Shown piece by piece: positions 1 to 10,412 of a stretch of 64,000 bases of DNA; position 1 is the first letter of the stretch, and each line of letters opens with the position of its first letter. The notes beneath the pieces were generated by a model. It worked only from the letters and a program-made list of their open reading frames with translations. It ran no database searches and was not told the origin of the DNA. The DNA is from Lenzites betulinus (taxonomy: Eukaryota > Basidiomycota > Agaricomycetes > Polyporales > Polyporaceae), in contig JABYQU010000003.1 in NCBI GenBank assembly GCA_022264855.1, positions 434,001-498,000 on the forward strand. The letters run 5' to 3'. The position numbers were made by a program, and so were the translations under genes.

Positions 1-957
1 CGTTGTCATCCAACTTGCCTGTTCCCGGGAAGAAATCGCCTGTGTATTTGTGAAAGGAGACCGTCATGACGCGATTTGTGTGGTAGAAGGCAAACTCGAC
101 GCCGTCACCGTGGTGGATGTCGATGTCAATGTACAGGACTCGAGGATGATATCTATGGTTCTGTGAGCATTCCGCCACAGAGAAACGTTATTTGCCTACC
201 GTAACAGTTCTAGAATGGCGAGAACAATGTCATTCACGTAGCAGAAACCACTTGCTTCCGCCTTTTTCGCGTGATGCAAGCCGCCGCTCCAGTTGATGGC
301 TATATCTGTGGTTCCTGCACAGAGTTTGCGAGCCGCTGCTAATGACGCCCCAGCGTACATCTTGCAGAAATCGTACATGTCGGAAAATATTGGACAGTCC
401 TCGACGCAATTGAAACTGTCGATCATTTGCTTCATCTCGTTTTGGTTATGTGGCGTCACGCTATATGACACAAAGCCGTAAGCATAAGCAAGAAGGCAAT
501 CCTCCTCCAATTCTATTTACCGTGACAGGAACTCGATGTAGTCATGGTCGTGATATGCCTCGAGTTCCGCTTGTGTGGCAGCTCTTGGATTGTAGATGTT
601 ATGTATCTGTTTGTCCAAGCCATAACCAAGAACGAGCGCGTTCGTTAGAGTCAGCCTGTGTGGCTTCATAGGATGGTGTTCCTGTATATCGATCAGTTTT
701 CAGGCCGTTAATGTCTATGACATTTTACCTACGCCATAGTGCTGTGCCCCAACCCCTTTAGGAAAGTAATAAGAAACGATGGGCCGTGAATGAGGCTGCC
801 ATGCACCGTGTCAATGTTAGCCACCGGCATTCCACTATGAGTGAATCCTTACGTTGACGCGTTCTGTTATTGGTTCAGCATGCCCATGAGAACCCCTGTC
901 ATCGAAGTATGGCGAAGCCGAAAATGTGAAACTGGTTGACTGGGAGGCCCGAACCAT
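1..957 (-). CDS. hos2: Class I histone deacetylase, Hos2/HDAC3-like (partial, 3' end off window)
   Basis: Zn-dependent lysine deacetylase of the RPD3/HDAC3 class; Hos2 works in the nuclear Set3 complex. Exons read on the minus strand: 853-957, 733-795, 521-681, 200-460 and 1-152 (continues beyond base 1). All junctions are GT-AG and in frame, with introns of 37-60 nt. Family blocks appear in order: [42 protein letters not shown] (catalytic His pair), GFCYVND, then [17 protein letters not shown], which carries the metal-binding Asp and His. The [12 protein letters not shown] and [20 protein letters not shown] blocks favour Hos2 over Rpd3. The ATG at 957 opens a 35-residue first exon. The catalytic C-terminal half lies outside the window. 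It is divergent from PER1 across about 500 bp. Confidence 0.93.
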
Positions 958-1460
958 GACAGAGACTGCACCCTGCTCGTGCTGTCTAATGGATTACTCT
1001 GCAAAAAGTTCGGGCTGGCACCCAGTTAGTTCTCTATATTGTGTAATGTGCAAATGATAGCAGTAGCGGTTAGTACTAACGTTTGCCTAACTTCGCAACT
1101 ACGCATGTCCAAGAAGTTAGCCACTTCGTAGTTTTGAAGGTAAAAATCTTTTCGGTGGATATAACATTAGCGCACCTTGTTTGCAGCACACTGTATGTGT
1201 CACTTGCGAGAGAATGGGCTCGTTCGAGGCGTTCTGTTGTTGAGGGATGCGCGGTTCCGTGGTTCAAAGGGGAAAGCAACTTCTCGCACCAAGTCTCGAG
1301 TAGAGCATCAGCCACAGTTACGTAAGCATATTGGTTTGGCAAAACGCCCAGCGCCTCTTTGCCCAATTCAGAGCCTGCGCTTGCCGTCCATGTCTGCGTC
1401 TTCCGAGTCTCCACCAACAACTTCTACGACGCCCTCGTCACTAAACAGTGCTTTCTGGCC
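958..1460. other. Shared upstream region of hos2 and per1
   Basis: 503 bp between two divergent start codons, so it should hold both promoters. A 114-codon open frame on the minus strand (1076-1420) has no ATG near its start and no recognisable family signature, and I do not call it a gene. No repeat or RNA gene was seen. Confidence 0.5.
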
Positions 1461-2560
1461 ATGAGGGCTGCGACGAGACTACTGACGCTCGCAACTTCCT
1501 GCTTGCTTCTGCTCACCGCATTAACGGCGCCGGTTATCGCCTCTTCTGGAGACAACGCGGAGGAGTTCAGAAACTGTGTCTCTCTATGTCACTCACGAAC
1601 ATGCGGCGGTCTTCAGGCCGCGTCTTTACCAATCGCTTTGAAGCTCACTGGCTGGACCTGTGTCGACAACTGCAAGTATGAGTGCATGCATTTCATCACC
1701 GACCGGGCCATCCAGCACCACGAGCGTGTCCTGCAGTACTTCGGGAAGTGGCCATTCTGGCGATTCGCTGGCATGCAAGAGCCAGCTTCGGTGCTGTTCT
1801 CTGTCCTCAACTTTGCGGCACACGCTTTGGGCGTGCGCAAAATCCGCGCCAGGGTACCCGAGGGGCATCCCATGAAGAAATATTACCTACTCTTCGCGTT
1901 CATCAGCATGAACGCGTGGGTATGGTCCTCTGTATTCCATACACGAGGTTTGAACCTTCGCTCCCATGTGCTACTGTCAGGACTGAGAAATGGTGTGCTT
2001 CAGATCTGCCGACTACAGAGAAGCTCGATTACTTCTCCGCCGCCCTAGCCATTCTCTATGCCTTTTACTACACCACGATACGCCTGTTCCACCTCTATGC
2101 CGCGGAGGACGGCCCCCTTGGGTATAACCCCTCTCCGGCCACGGTTACCACCCGCGTTGCATTGACCATTGCCTGCTCGTGGGCATTTCTCGGGCACATC
2201 ACCTACCTCACCTTCCTGCCGAGATTCGACTACAGCTATAACATGCTCTTCAACCTCACCATCGGCATGACGCACAACCTGCTCTGGGTGTGCTACTCGC
2301 TACCGGCGTCCCTCTCATTCATTCGGCGCTTCCGAGGTCGTCCCAGGTCATATCGCCCTACCTTCGCCACAAAACCCGCGCTCTTCGTCCTGCTCACCAC
2401 TGCCGCTACCCTGCTGGAGGTGTTCGATTTTCCCGCATGGGGGAGGATTATCGACGCACATTCCCTCTGGCATCTCGCCACTGTACCCATAGCGGTGCTC
2501 TGGTACGACTTTCTGATACAAGACGCCTGCGATGAGGGCTGGAGGTTATCGAAGTCATGA
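1461..2560 (+). CDS. per1: PER1/PGAP3-like GPI-anchor lipid-remodelling protein
   Basis: Endoplasmic-reticulum multi-spanning protein of the Per1/PGAP3 family (CREST hydrolase superfamily). In the family it removes the sn-2 acyl chain of GPI anchors during lipid remodelling. Two exons, 1461-1947 and 2004-2560, give 347 aa. The first residues form a signal peptide (MRAATRLLTLATSCLLLL). A lumenal Cys-rich block follows (CVSLCHSRTCGG, WTCVDNCKYECMH), then the family signature GKWPFWRF-GMQEPASVLFSVLN. Several membrane segments then carry SVFHTRD, FDYSYNM and SLWHLATVPIAVLWYDF, which hold the conserved His and Asp residues. Codon frame and length fit the family. An ATG at 1359 is in frame, but 1461 is preferred because it begins directly with the signal peptide. 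Confidence 0.93.
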
Positions 2561-3095
2561 TGATCTCGTGGTAAGACGACCATCCACATGCACAATCCAT
2601 CTACTCACAATTTCATAGGTCTGTTCGCTGTTTTGACCCCGGACGATAGAGATAATGTAGCCTATGTATTACAGAATCGGTATCTCTGTCCTCTGGTGAG
2701 CTGTCCCTTGATCACCTTCGTATGCCATGCGCTCAACGGTTTGTAGGACACATATATAAGGCAATGTTGTGTGCGCGTTGCGCCCCCCTTCGTGATACAC
2801 AAACGTCGGTGTTTCACCATTGCTGCGAATATATAAGCTTATCCGCGAACTATCTGAATAAATGGGTCCGACATGTGCCAAGGTATGTATGAGGCATACC
2901 CGCCGTACTGCCCGTCGTACTCGTGGACCCCAGCTCGACAATATCGTCTATCGCACTCTGTGAGTAGATATATATTTTTCACTTGCATGACCTGTAAAAC
3001 AGTGCAAAGCATACCAGCGAAAAGCCTAGCGCAATTGACAGCATTGTGGGCCGCCCTGACCGAGGTATCTGCAGTTATAGTAGCTGTTCAGTTTG
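2561..3095. other. Intergenic region after per1
   Basis: Downstream of the per1 stop. Short AT-rich stretches are present around 2750-2880 and 2960-2985, but I recognise no gene, RNA or repeat. Confidence 0.4.
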
Positions 3096-3290
3096 CGTGG
3101 CCCACCGCATCCGCCGTCTTAGACTATTGTGATCAAGCTCGGTGTATACTACGGTGGTGTCGCGGAATCGTCTGACTACCGATGTACCATTTGTAGGAAC
3201 GTTTATCGTACATGAGGCGACGCGCAAACGTCTGCTGTCGACGCTCTCCGCGGCTGTCGGGACAGAAGAGTCGCGGCTGTAGCCGTAGTC
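3096..3290 (+). pseudogene. Broken duplicate of the first two exons of the glutamate 5-kinase gene
   Basis: This stretch aligns with 3546-3740, the 5' end of the intact kinase gene downstream. Both carry ATTGTGATCAAGCTCGGTGT spanning the exon 1 donor, a short intron ending in TAG, then GAAC and a second-exon start. In frame it reads IVIKLG, then G-TFIVHEATRKRLLSTLSAAVGTE, matching [23 protein letters not shown]. The copy has lost the ATG (GTG in its place), has TAG where the functional gene has CAG just before ATT GTG ATC, and runs into another stop at about 3280. The intron is retained, so this is a DNA-level partial duplication rather than a retrocopy. Confidence 0.8.
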
Positions 3291-3545
3291 TCTATAGTTA
3301 TACCACTGAACTAGTAGTTGTACGTCGTTATGTTCTTGAACTTATACGTGGAGACGGAAGCGCCCAGTCAATATAATTTGAGCGCTTATCCTATCACCTG
3401 CAGACGACTTGCCGCATGTTTGCAAGGTGGTTTGTACTTTACGATGAGTCAATCCCATCTCTCGTTCGCCTCCGACCACAGAAATATCCTCAAAACGTCC
3501 GTGTAGGACTGTCAGTCACTGTGTTCTTGTTACTTCCTTGCAGTC

Positions 3546-5462
3546 ATGGCACGCCCACGACACACGCCGTCCCAGACAATTGTGATCAAGCTCGGTGTGC
3601 ACTAGATGTCAGCATGGCGAGTGCGTCCAACTAACGATGTATTATAGGAACCTCGTCTATCGTCCATGAGACGACTCACCAGCCTCTGCTCTCGACTCTT
3701 TCCGCGGTCGTCGAGACAGTCGTGCATCTGCGTGCGGAGGGCCACAAGGTCGTTCTCGTGAGTTCCGGTGCGATTGGGGTAGGTTTGAAGCGCATGGAGG
3801 TGGCGACGCGGCCTAAGGCGCTCTCCAAAAAGCAGGTATGTGTGCTCGGTGACCTTTCTATCGCGCGGCTGTGGACGATTCTCTGCGCGAGTGAAGGCGT
3901 TGGCCGCGATCGGCCAAGGGCGGCTTATCGCGCTGTGGGACAACCTCTTCGGACAACTGGGGCAGCCCATTGCGCAGATTCTGCTTACGCGCGGGGATAT
4001 TTCAGACGTAAGCAGCTTGGGTTGCTACACTGGAGAGCAGCGATTCATGGATGAGAATGCGTAGCGCACGCGGTATCTCAACGCTGTGAACACGTTCAAG
4101 GAGCTGCTGTCCATGGGCGTGGTGCCCATCGTGAACGAGAACGACACCGTGTCCGTCAGCGTGAGTGTGAATGAAAGGTGAATCTCCGTATTTTCCTCAT
4201 AGCCGTGTTTAGGAAATCAAATTCGGCGACAACGATACGCTGTCTGCGATCACCTCCTCCATGATACACGCCGACTACCTGTTCCTTCTGACCGATGTAG
4301 ATGGGCTGTATACCTCGAACCCTAGAAAAGATCCGAAGGCTTCCCGAATAGACGTCGTGACTTCCATTGCAGCTATCCGTTCGCAAGGTCAGTAGTTGGC
4401 TGTTCGACCTTCACGCCAGACTGACATAACCCAATAGTCAGCACGAGTACCCTTGGATCGAACCTCGGCACCGGCGGCATGGAGACAAAACTCATAGCCG
4501 CCGAAATCGCCACTGCAGCAGGCGTGCTGACGGTGGTGACGTCCAGTAAAGATCCAAAGAATATCTTCAGGATCATCGAGTACAACAGCGCGTTCAAGTC
4601 TGGCTCGAACACTCCCTTGTTGCAATCCGGTCGAACGAGCCCGGAGCCTCACCCAGCTTCATCCAGTCTCACACCGACGCCCTCTACGCCCGGCGAGCTG
4701 TCGATTACACCTACACCTTCTGCAGAGGGTACACCACATCATCAGTCGCATAGGCCCCCACATACCCTCTTCATGCCCTCGGCAATGCCGCTACGAGACC
4801 TCAAGTCCTGGACGAGTCATACATTGCACCCCTCCGGAAGCGTGATCATCGACTCCGGCGCACACAACGTTCTGTCAAAACGCGAGTCCGGCGGGCGGCT
4901 GCTCGCAGCGGGCGTCCTTGGTGTCCGAGGAGCGTTCGCGTCTGGCCAGGCCGTCCGGATCCTGATACGGAAACATCGCCCGAGCGAGGGGACCGAGGCA
5001 GCAGCTGGGTCCGACAAGACGGAAGGCGGGAGCCCGACGTCTATACGGAGCTCGTATGCGGACGGGACCACGGAGACGGAACCGAATACGCCCGAGATAA
5101 ATCCGGCGGCGTCGTTGAGCTCCTCAATATCGACGCTGGACCGGCTGTCGCTTTTGGAGGAGGAGATGACGCCGTCGACGACGCTGAAGCCGTTGCCGGA
5201 GGACGATATGGTGGTGATCGAACGAGCGGCAGACAACACGGCGGAGTGGGAGCTGGAGGAGGTCGGGCGAGGGCTTGCGAACTACAACTCGGCGCAGATT
5301 GAGCGAGTGAAGGGGCTGAGAAGGTACTGTTCTCCTTGCTTTTCAGATTACACAGATGCTGACAGGAAACTCTACTTCAGTTCGTACATCCCGCAGTTAT
5401 TGGGGTATGCGGATTCGGAATATGTGGTAGAGAATATCACCATCCGTGTCCCTCCGTCATGA
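3546..5462 (+). CDS. pro1: Glutamate 5-kinase (first step of proline synthesis)
   Basis: Phosphorylates L-glutamate with ATP to gamma-glutamyl phosphate, the committed step to proline, in the cytosol. Exons 3546-3594, 3648-3835, 3897-4007, 4065-4160, 4213-4387, 4438-5323 and 5381-5462 give 528 aa. The amino-acid-kinase domain shows [49 protein letters not shown] and [14 protein letters not shown] domain follows from about residue 335 ([24 protein letters not shown]), ending with [11 protein letters not shown]. The protein is longer than bacterial (about 370 aa) or yeast (about 430 aa) enzymes. The extra length is two low-complexity Ser/Thr/Pro or acidic inserts (about residues 270-325 and 390-465). 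The start is supported by the short first exon shared with the upstream relic copy. Confidence 0.93.
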
Positions 5463-5777
5463 CCGGGTAGCCACGCAATCTATCCATCTGCTACATGTCG
5501 GCGTCCTCCATCTCGACGTTGTTCTACCGACGTCTGGATCATTGCGACTGTACGTACAGAGTTCTGGCGTCCCGGTGGAACACGGGACAGAGGCGCCCAT
5601 GTGCACGCACGTTGGTGCATTGTTTGGTGCGACCAAACAAAGATGGATTTTGCGAGAATTGCGGAGCGCCGGAGAATATATATGTTTCTCCAAAGCCCTA
5701 CGTCGTCCGCTCCTCCTCGTCCTCACCTCCTTCCTCTCTTCTAGTTTGTATGTTCTATTAATTCGCCTTCTTGGACA
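5463..5777. other. Intergenic region upstream of PRPP synthetase
   Basis: About 315 bp holding the 3' end region of pro1 and the promoter of the next gene. It has a pyrimidine-rich stretch near 5705-5745. No other feature was seen. Confidence 0.4.
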
Positions 5778-7150
5778 ATGTTGCGCGGGAATTCTGTCAG
5801 GATCCTTACCGGTACGCCGTCGTAGCCTCTGTCACTGAGCCCGCTGGTGCTTAACTCTGCAAATACAGGGAACAGTCACCCCGCACTCGCTCAGGCTGTG
5901 GTCGAGCGGTGAGCTTCACCTCATGCCCTCACAAAGCAATGAAGCTCATGCAAGATACCCCCGGCTAGGCTGAACGTCGCCCTCACCCCATGCACTGTCA
6001 AGAAGTTCTCCAATGGGGAAATCAACGTCAAAATCGCTGAGTCGGTGCGCGATGAAGACGTCTACATCATCCAAACAGGCTGTAGCGACGTGAACGACAA
6101 CCTGATGGAGCTCCTCATCCTCATTTCTGCATGCAAGGGCGCGTCTGCGCGGCGGATCACTGCCGTCATGCCCTGCTTCCCCTACGCGCGCATGGACAAG
6201 AAAGACAAGTCGCGTGCGCCGATCACCGCGAAACTCGTCGCAAACATGCTGGCCGTCGCGGGATGTGATCATGTTATCACCATGGATCTGCACGCGAGCC
6301 AGATCCAGGGATTCTTCGATTTCCCGGTGGATAACCTCTACTCGGAGCCCTTAATGATCTCCTACATTAAAAGGAACATCGAGGGCTGGAAGAACAGCAT
6401 CATCGTCAGTCCGGACGCAGGAGGGGCAAAACGGTGAGCGCATATAGAGATCCCCGTGTTCGGCTGCCGGCATACTGACGTCGGAGGAAGGGTAACTGCC
6501 ATCGCGGACAAACTCGGTGTGGAGTTTGCGCTCATTCACCGAGAACGGACTCGGAACGCGAGCGACCCGGAGAAGATGGAGGTCCTGGTCGGAGATGTGC
6601 ACGGCAAGGTGCGCTTCTAGCTCGATGCCGCTTATAGTTATGTGCGGCATCTGTTGACGCCGCGCCGGTATCCGCAGGTTGCGATCTTGGTAGATGACAT
6701 GATAGATAGCGGCACGACGCTTGCGCTGGCAGCTCGCTCGTTGAGCGATAACGGTGCGAAAAAGGTGTACGCTGTGGTCTCCCACGGTGCGTACTTCTGC
6801 TCCCTTCTTCAAGGGACCATCATGCTGAACCTTCGGGTAGGCTTGCTGTCGGAGATCAACATGAAAAAGATAGAAGAGCTCCCGATTGAGCAGCTCGTGG
6901 TACGTACGCTGCCCACAAATCGCACTTTCCTGCCCCCCGTCCGAAGCAATGTCCAGCTAACTGGTCATCACAGGTCACCAACACGGTGCCACAACAACAG
7001 CACGAGGCTGCATGCTCAAAGCTCGTCACGATCGACGTGAGCCCCGCCATTGCGGAGAGCATCCGTCGTACCCACAACGGCGAGAGCATATCGCTGCTGT
7101 TCGGAGACTGGGCTGAGGGCGCAGGCGTCAACGGTGTGGGTGTGTACTAA
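5778..7150 (+). CDS. prs: Ribose-phosphate pyrophosphokinase (PRPP synthetase)
   Basis: Makes 5-phosphoribosyl diphosphate from ribose 5-phosphate and ATP for purine, pyrimidine, His and Trp synthesis. Exons 5778-5811, 5869-5908, 5969-6433, 6491-6608, 6678-6786, 6841-6899 and 6974-7150 give 333 aa. Recognisable blocks are [84 protein letters not shown] and the PRPP-binding loop [10 protein letters not shown], ending in TNTVPQ and [18 protein letters not shown]. All junctions are GT-AG and phase-consistent. Fungi usually carry several Prs paralogs; I cannot say which one this is. Confidence 0.93.
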
Positions 7151-7687
7151 CTATAGACTGGAATTCGTACTGCTGTCGTGCATGAGATGTCGCTCAAACC
7201 AAAATGTACCATTATATCCAAGCACTCCAATGGACTACAGAATATGCATACCTGGACGCTCTCCCCCGCACGTCGGTCTCCATGGCAAGCAGGCATGCAC
7301 GGCAAGCGAGTGCGGCAGCGCGTTCCCATCGGACTCTGCAGCGGCCGTGTATTTTCGGTGCGTCCAGAGGCTCCCGCCCGCGATGCGTTCTCACAGCCGC
7401 GGTGCAGTTTGTCAGATGAGCCGCTAGGACAGTATGCCCAGACAGCCCGGGGCTATGTCCGTGCGCACGCGCAGTGCCCGCTCCACCTCATAAGACGGCG
7501 TGCGCGAGCACCCCAGCTTCCGCTTCTCGCACTGCGCAACACCACCCCTGCTTTCGCGCCAAGAGCCTCCGGCCGGCCAGATATCGATCGACGTTGCTGT
7601 GCAGCTGCGCAGTAGCAAGAATCCCAGGTCGCGAACTTAACATCCCCTGTCCAGGTACAAGACTGAACTTCGAACTCAAGAAGAGAG
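7151..7687. other. Intergenic region upstream of the DUF6593 gene
   Basis: 537 bp between tandem plus-strand genes. Frames here are open because of GC-rich composition, but none resembles a known protein. Confidence 0.4.
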
Positions 7688-8565
7688 ATGCTCGACCCGC
7701 CGCAGTCCGTGTACTACATCAGGTCCGAGCCCGCCGCCGCGGACGGCGAGAAGGCACAGCGGCTCGTGCTGACGACGACGTCGCTGCGGAACGTCGTGCT
7801 CGCGAACGCGACGGACGTGCTGTACTACGAGGTCGTCACGCCGCGCTGGGAGCGGCACCTCACGCGCGTGTCGCGGCTCGACGTGAACACGCGCTGCTTC
7901 GACCCCGTCGCGGAGCTCGTCAACGGCCAACCGCCCGCCCATGCTCCGGAGGACGGCGCCGCCGGGGGTGCGACGGGGAATGGTGGCGGCATAGGGTGCA
8001 AGAAGGACGACGGCGCGAAGTGGGTCGTCGCGCTGCGGTTTCATGGGACGGGCGAGTTGCGGGCGGTGGAGGACTTTCTGCACACGGAGAAGGCGGCTGG
8101 GGCGGGGCGGGATCCGAATGAGCTGTCAGCATATGGTCCTTGCTTTGCCGTGCGCTGACGGTGGTGCTGACAGCAGTCTGAAGGCGGGCGTGGTTCCGGA
8201 GCAAGGATGGACACAAGTACACCTGGCGGGCGCACAAGAAGCGGCTCGAGGTGAGTTTCTTTGCCAAATTTGGTCGATTCAGGATGGTATGTGGAGGGCT
8301 GAGGCTGCGACTGAGGAGCTGCAGCTTACGAGGGACGACGACCCGGACAAACCGCTTGTGACGTTCCACAAGGAGAAGCGGTACATGCACGTCCTGCGCA
8401 TGTCGCAGCACCCGTACCTAGAAGTCCACCCGTCGGCGCTGGAAAGCCTGGACTACATCGTCGGTAGGTGTTTCGTATGTATCATTCGCCGGACAGCCGT
8501 TGAGTCGCCGCGCAGTCTCTTTTCTGCTGATGGAGCGACTTCGTCGGGAGTTTGGCCTCACTTGA
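7688..8565 (+). CDS. DUF6593-family protein of unknown function
   Basis: Matches the basidiomycete DUF6593 family, whose function is unknown. Exons 7688-8124, 8184-8250, 8325-8463 and 8516-8565 give 230 aa. The order of features fits the family: an N-terminal SLRNVVLANATDVLYYEVVTP strand block with a following W-E-R, a central WFRSKDGHKYTWRAH motif, a second beta-rich segment ending in LEVHPSALESLDYIVVSFLLMERLRREFG, which is the usual hydrophobic strand with basic tail. A Gly/Ala-rich insert sits at residues 85-105. The intron-1 donor (GTCAGC) is weak; it was chosen because it is the one that keeps WFRSKDG in frame. No signal peptide was seen, so a cytosolic protein is likely. Confidence 0.75.
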
Positions 8566-8812
8566 GGCGCGATACCCTGCTATGCAAACCAACCTCACGT
8601 TATACCCGGCCCGCATATATTGACACTGCATGTATGACGCATCTGGCCGCCCATTCAACAACTGCAGATGACCAGTACTTAATCAAACGGTCTCTAGCTC
8701 CAACACAGCCAGTGTGGTTCCACGGAGACCCGAACGGCATGGATGCCTTCCCATTCTCCCGGGGGTGGTTCCAGGGATTCCAGGCAGAGAAGGCGGTGTG
8801 AGCAGCCGCAGT

Positions 8813-9795
8813 TCAGTCGCTGGGCGCCTTCGCAGCCTCCTTCTCATGTCTGAGGATGTTCTCGATGTTCGTGCCGAGACGCTTGCGCTCTTCCAGGGAT
8901 AGCTGTGGAGCCGCAGAGGAGTAGCCCAGCTCTGCGAGATCTATTATCAGGAGGAAGAGTAGTGTGCGAAAGGTGAGAACGCACTCAGGCTGGCGTATTG
9001 AAGGGGGACCTCGTCGCTCTTCACGGGGAGCGTGGAGAGATCGAGAGGGAAGGACGGGCCAAGCCAGGCGTGGCGGATCTCATGGTCCCTTCGGTCGTTT
9101 CATCATTAATGACAGCTCTGTGCATTGCATTGTATAGGCTTACTTGCGCTAGGGAAGGTAACGTCAGCATCTTGTGATGTTCAGTTGGAGAAGCGTAAGT
9201 ATACTACATACCTGTTCACGCGTCAACGGGTGGACGAGAACACTGTCAAACCCCGTGAGCATCGTGATATCTTCTCTGAAGTGGTGTCTTACGAACCTGA
9301 GATTGCCCCTGTTCAAGCAGAGGTAGGAGTAAACTGATACGAAGGACTCGGCGGGGCACCATATCTCATACGAACCTGCGGCACGGTTCACAAATTTAAG
9401 CAGTTTCCTACAATATACTTCAAACGAGGCTTACCGACGGGATGGGGACCTATGGGATCCGTGTTCACTCGGAACAGGGGAACCGCGACGAATGCTCCGT
9501 CGCGTCTGAGGCGGAGAACAGCATCCCGGAGCTCGAGGGCGGCGTGGTGCTCGTCCGCGTTCCTCTGATGGAAGTAGATATCTGGACAGACACTTCTTCA
9601 GGATCCCCCTCATATAATATAGAATACCCATTGATACGCACGGAAATGCCACTCCCTGTGATACGACGTTTAGGAGAACGGAGTAAGTGATAATCAATGC
9701 TTGGCAGCATATACCCTCCCGGTCGAGCGCCGTGCTGGGCAAACGCACTTGATCGCTGACTCCACCACCTCCTTCACGTCCGTCGACGGGCTCAT
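8813..9795 (-). CDS. DOPA 4,5-dioxygenase-like protein
   Basis: Belongs to the small DOPA 4,5-dioxygenase family (PF08883 type). Some members open the ring of L-DOPA for betalain-type pigment in mushrooms; many have no known substrate. Exons, minus strand: 9749-9795, 9642-9655 (14 nt), 9435-9581, 9297-9375, 9212-9242, 9144-9148 (5 nt), 8985-9088 and 8813-8940, giving 184 aa. Family blocks are EWHFHIYFHQ, GPHPVGSYEIW, LCLNRGNLSVLVHPLT, DHEIRHAWLGPSFPLDL and LP. The His residues of HFH, GPHP, VHP and DH are the likely metal or substrate ligands. The 14-nt and 5-nt exons are inferred: leaving out the 5-nt one puts TGA in frame right after the junction. The ATG at 9795 is the only suitable start. 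Confidence 0.82.
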
Positions 9796-10412
9796 CTTGC
9801 ACACTCAAGAGATGTAAGGCGTACGGTGTTCAAGACGTTGGTCGAGAAGATCAAGAGCCCTACGCGCCGTTGGGTCTGATCTAGGTGGCTCGTGCGACAT
9901 CGCGTTACCAATCCGCGCGTTCTTGCCTCATCGGTTTGGACAAATGTACGGCATGGGGGCTTCGACTTCCACATCCACCATCATATACGCAGGGATACAC
10001 TTTCGAAGGGACTAGGTATCTCAACATGCCCCCATCGCCATTACACAGAGGATACAGATGATGAGGGAAAGTACTTGTTAACCATGCCTTGGCTGGGGTG
10101 GTCGAAAATCCCTGGTGTGGAATCTAAGGTGTGCTCACATATTCATGCTACGGACGGATGCCCACTCCTGTTCACACTCATGAAACTATGTTCAGAAGCG
10201 AGAGGCTGACACAGGCGTCCGCCATACCCCATATGCATGGCGTGAATATGGGATGCCAGCCCCGAGGGCAGCCGCAATGGTCTACATCAAGATCCCTCCC
10301 ATACAGCCTGCTTGTTAGCCACGGATAGTTTCAGCTCTCCACCTTCACGCCGTGAGCATCCCCATACTCTATCGCTTTCCTCTTGCTCTTTTGCTATCAC
10401 TGTGCTTCCGAC
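9796..10412. other. Divergent intergenic region (dioxygenase / PL14 lyase)
   Basis: 617 bp between two divergent start codons, so it should carry both promoters. No RNA, repeat or additional gene was recognised. Confidence 0.4.

Noticed and set aside
1076..1420. 114-codon open frame between hos2 and per1, minus strand
   Set aside because: Begins after a stop without a nearby ATG, no domain, and lies in the shared promoter region.
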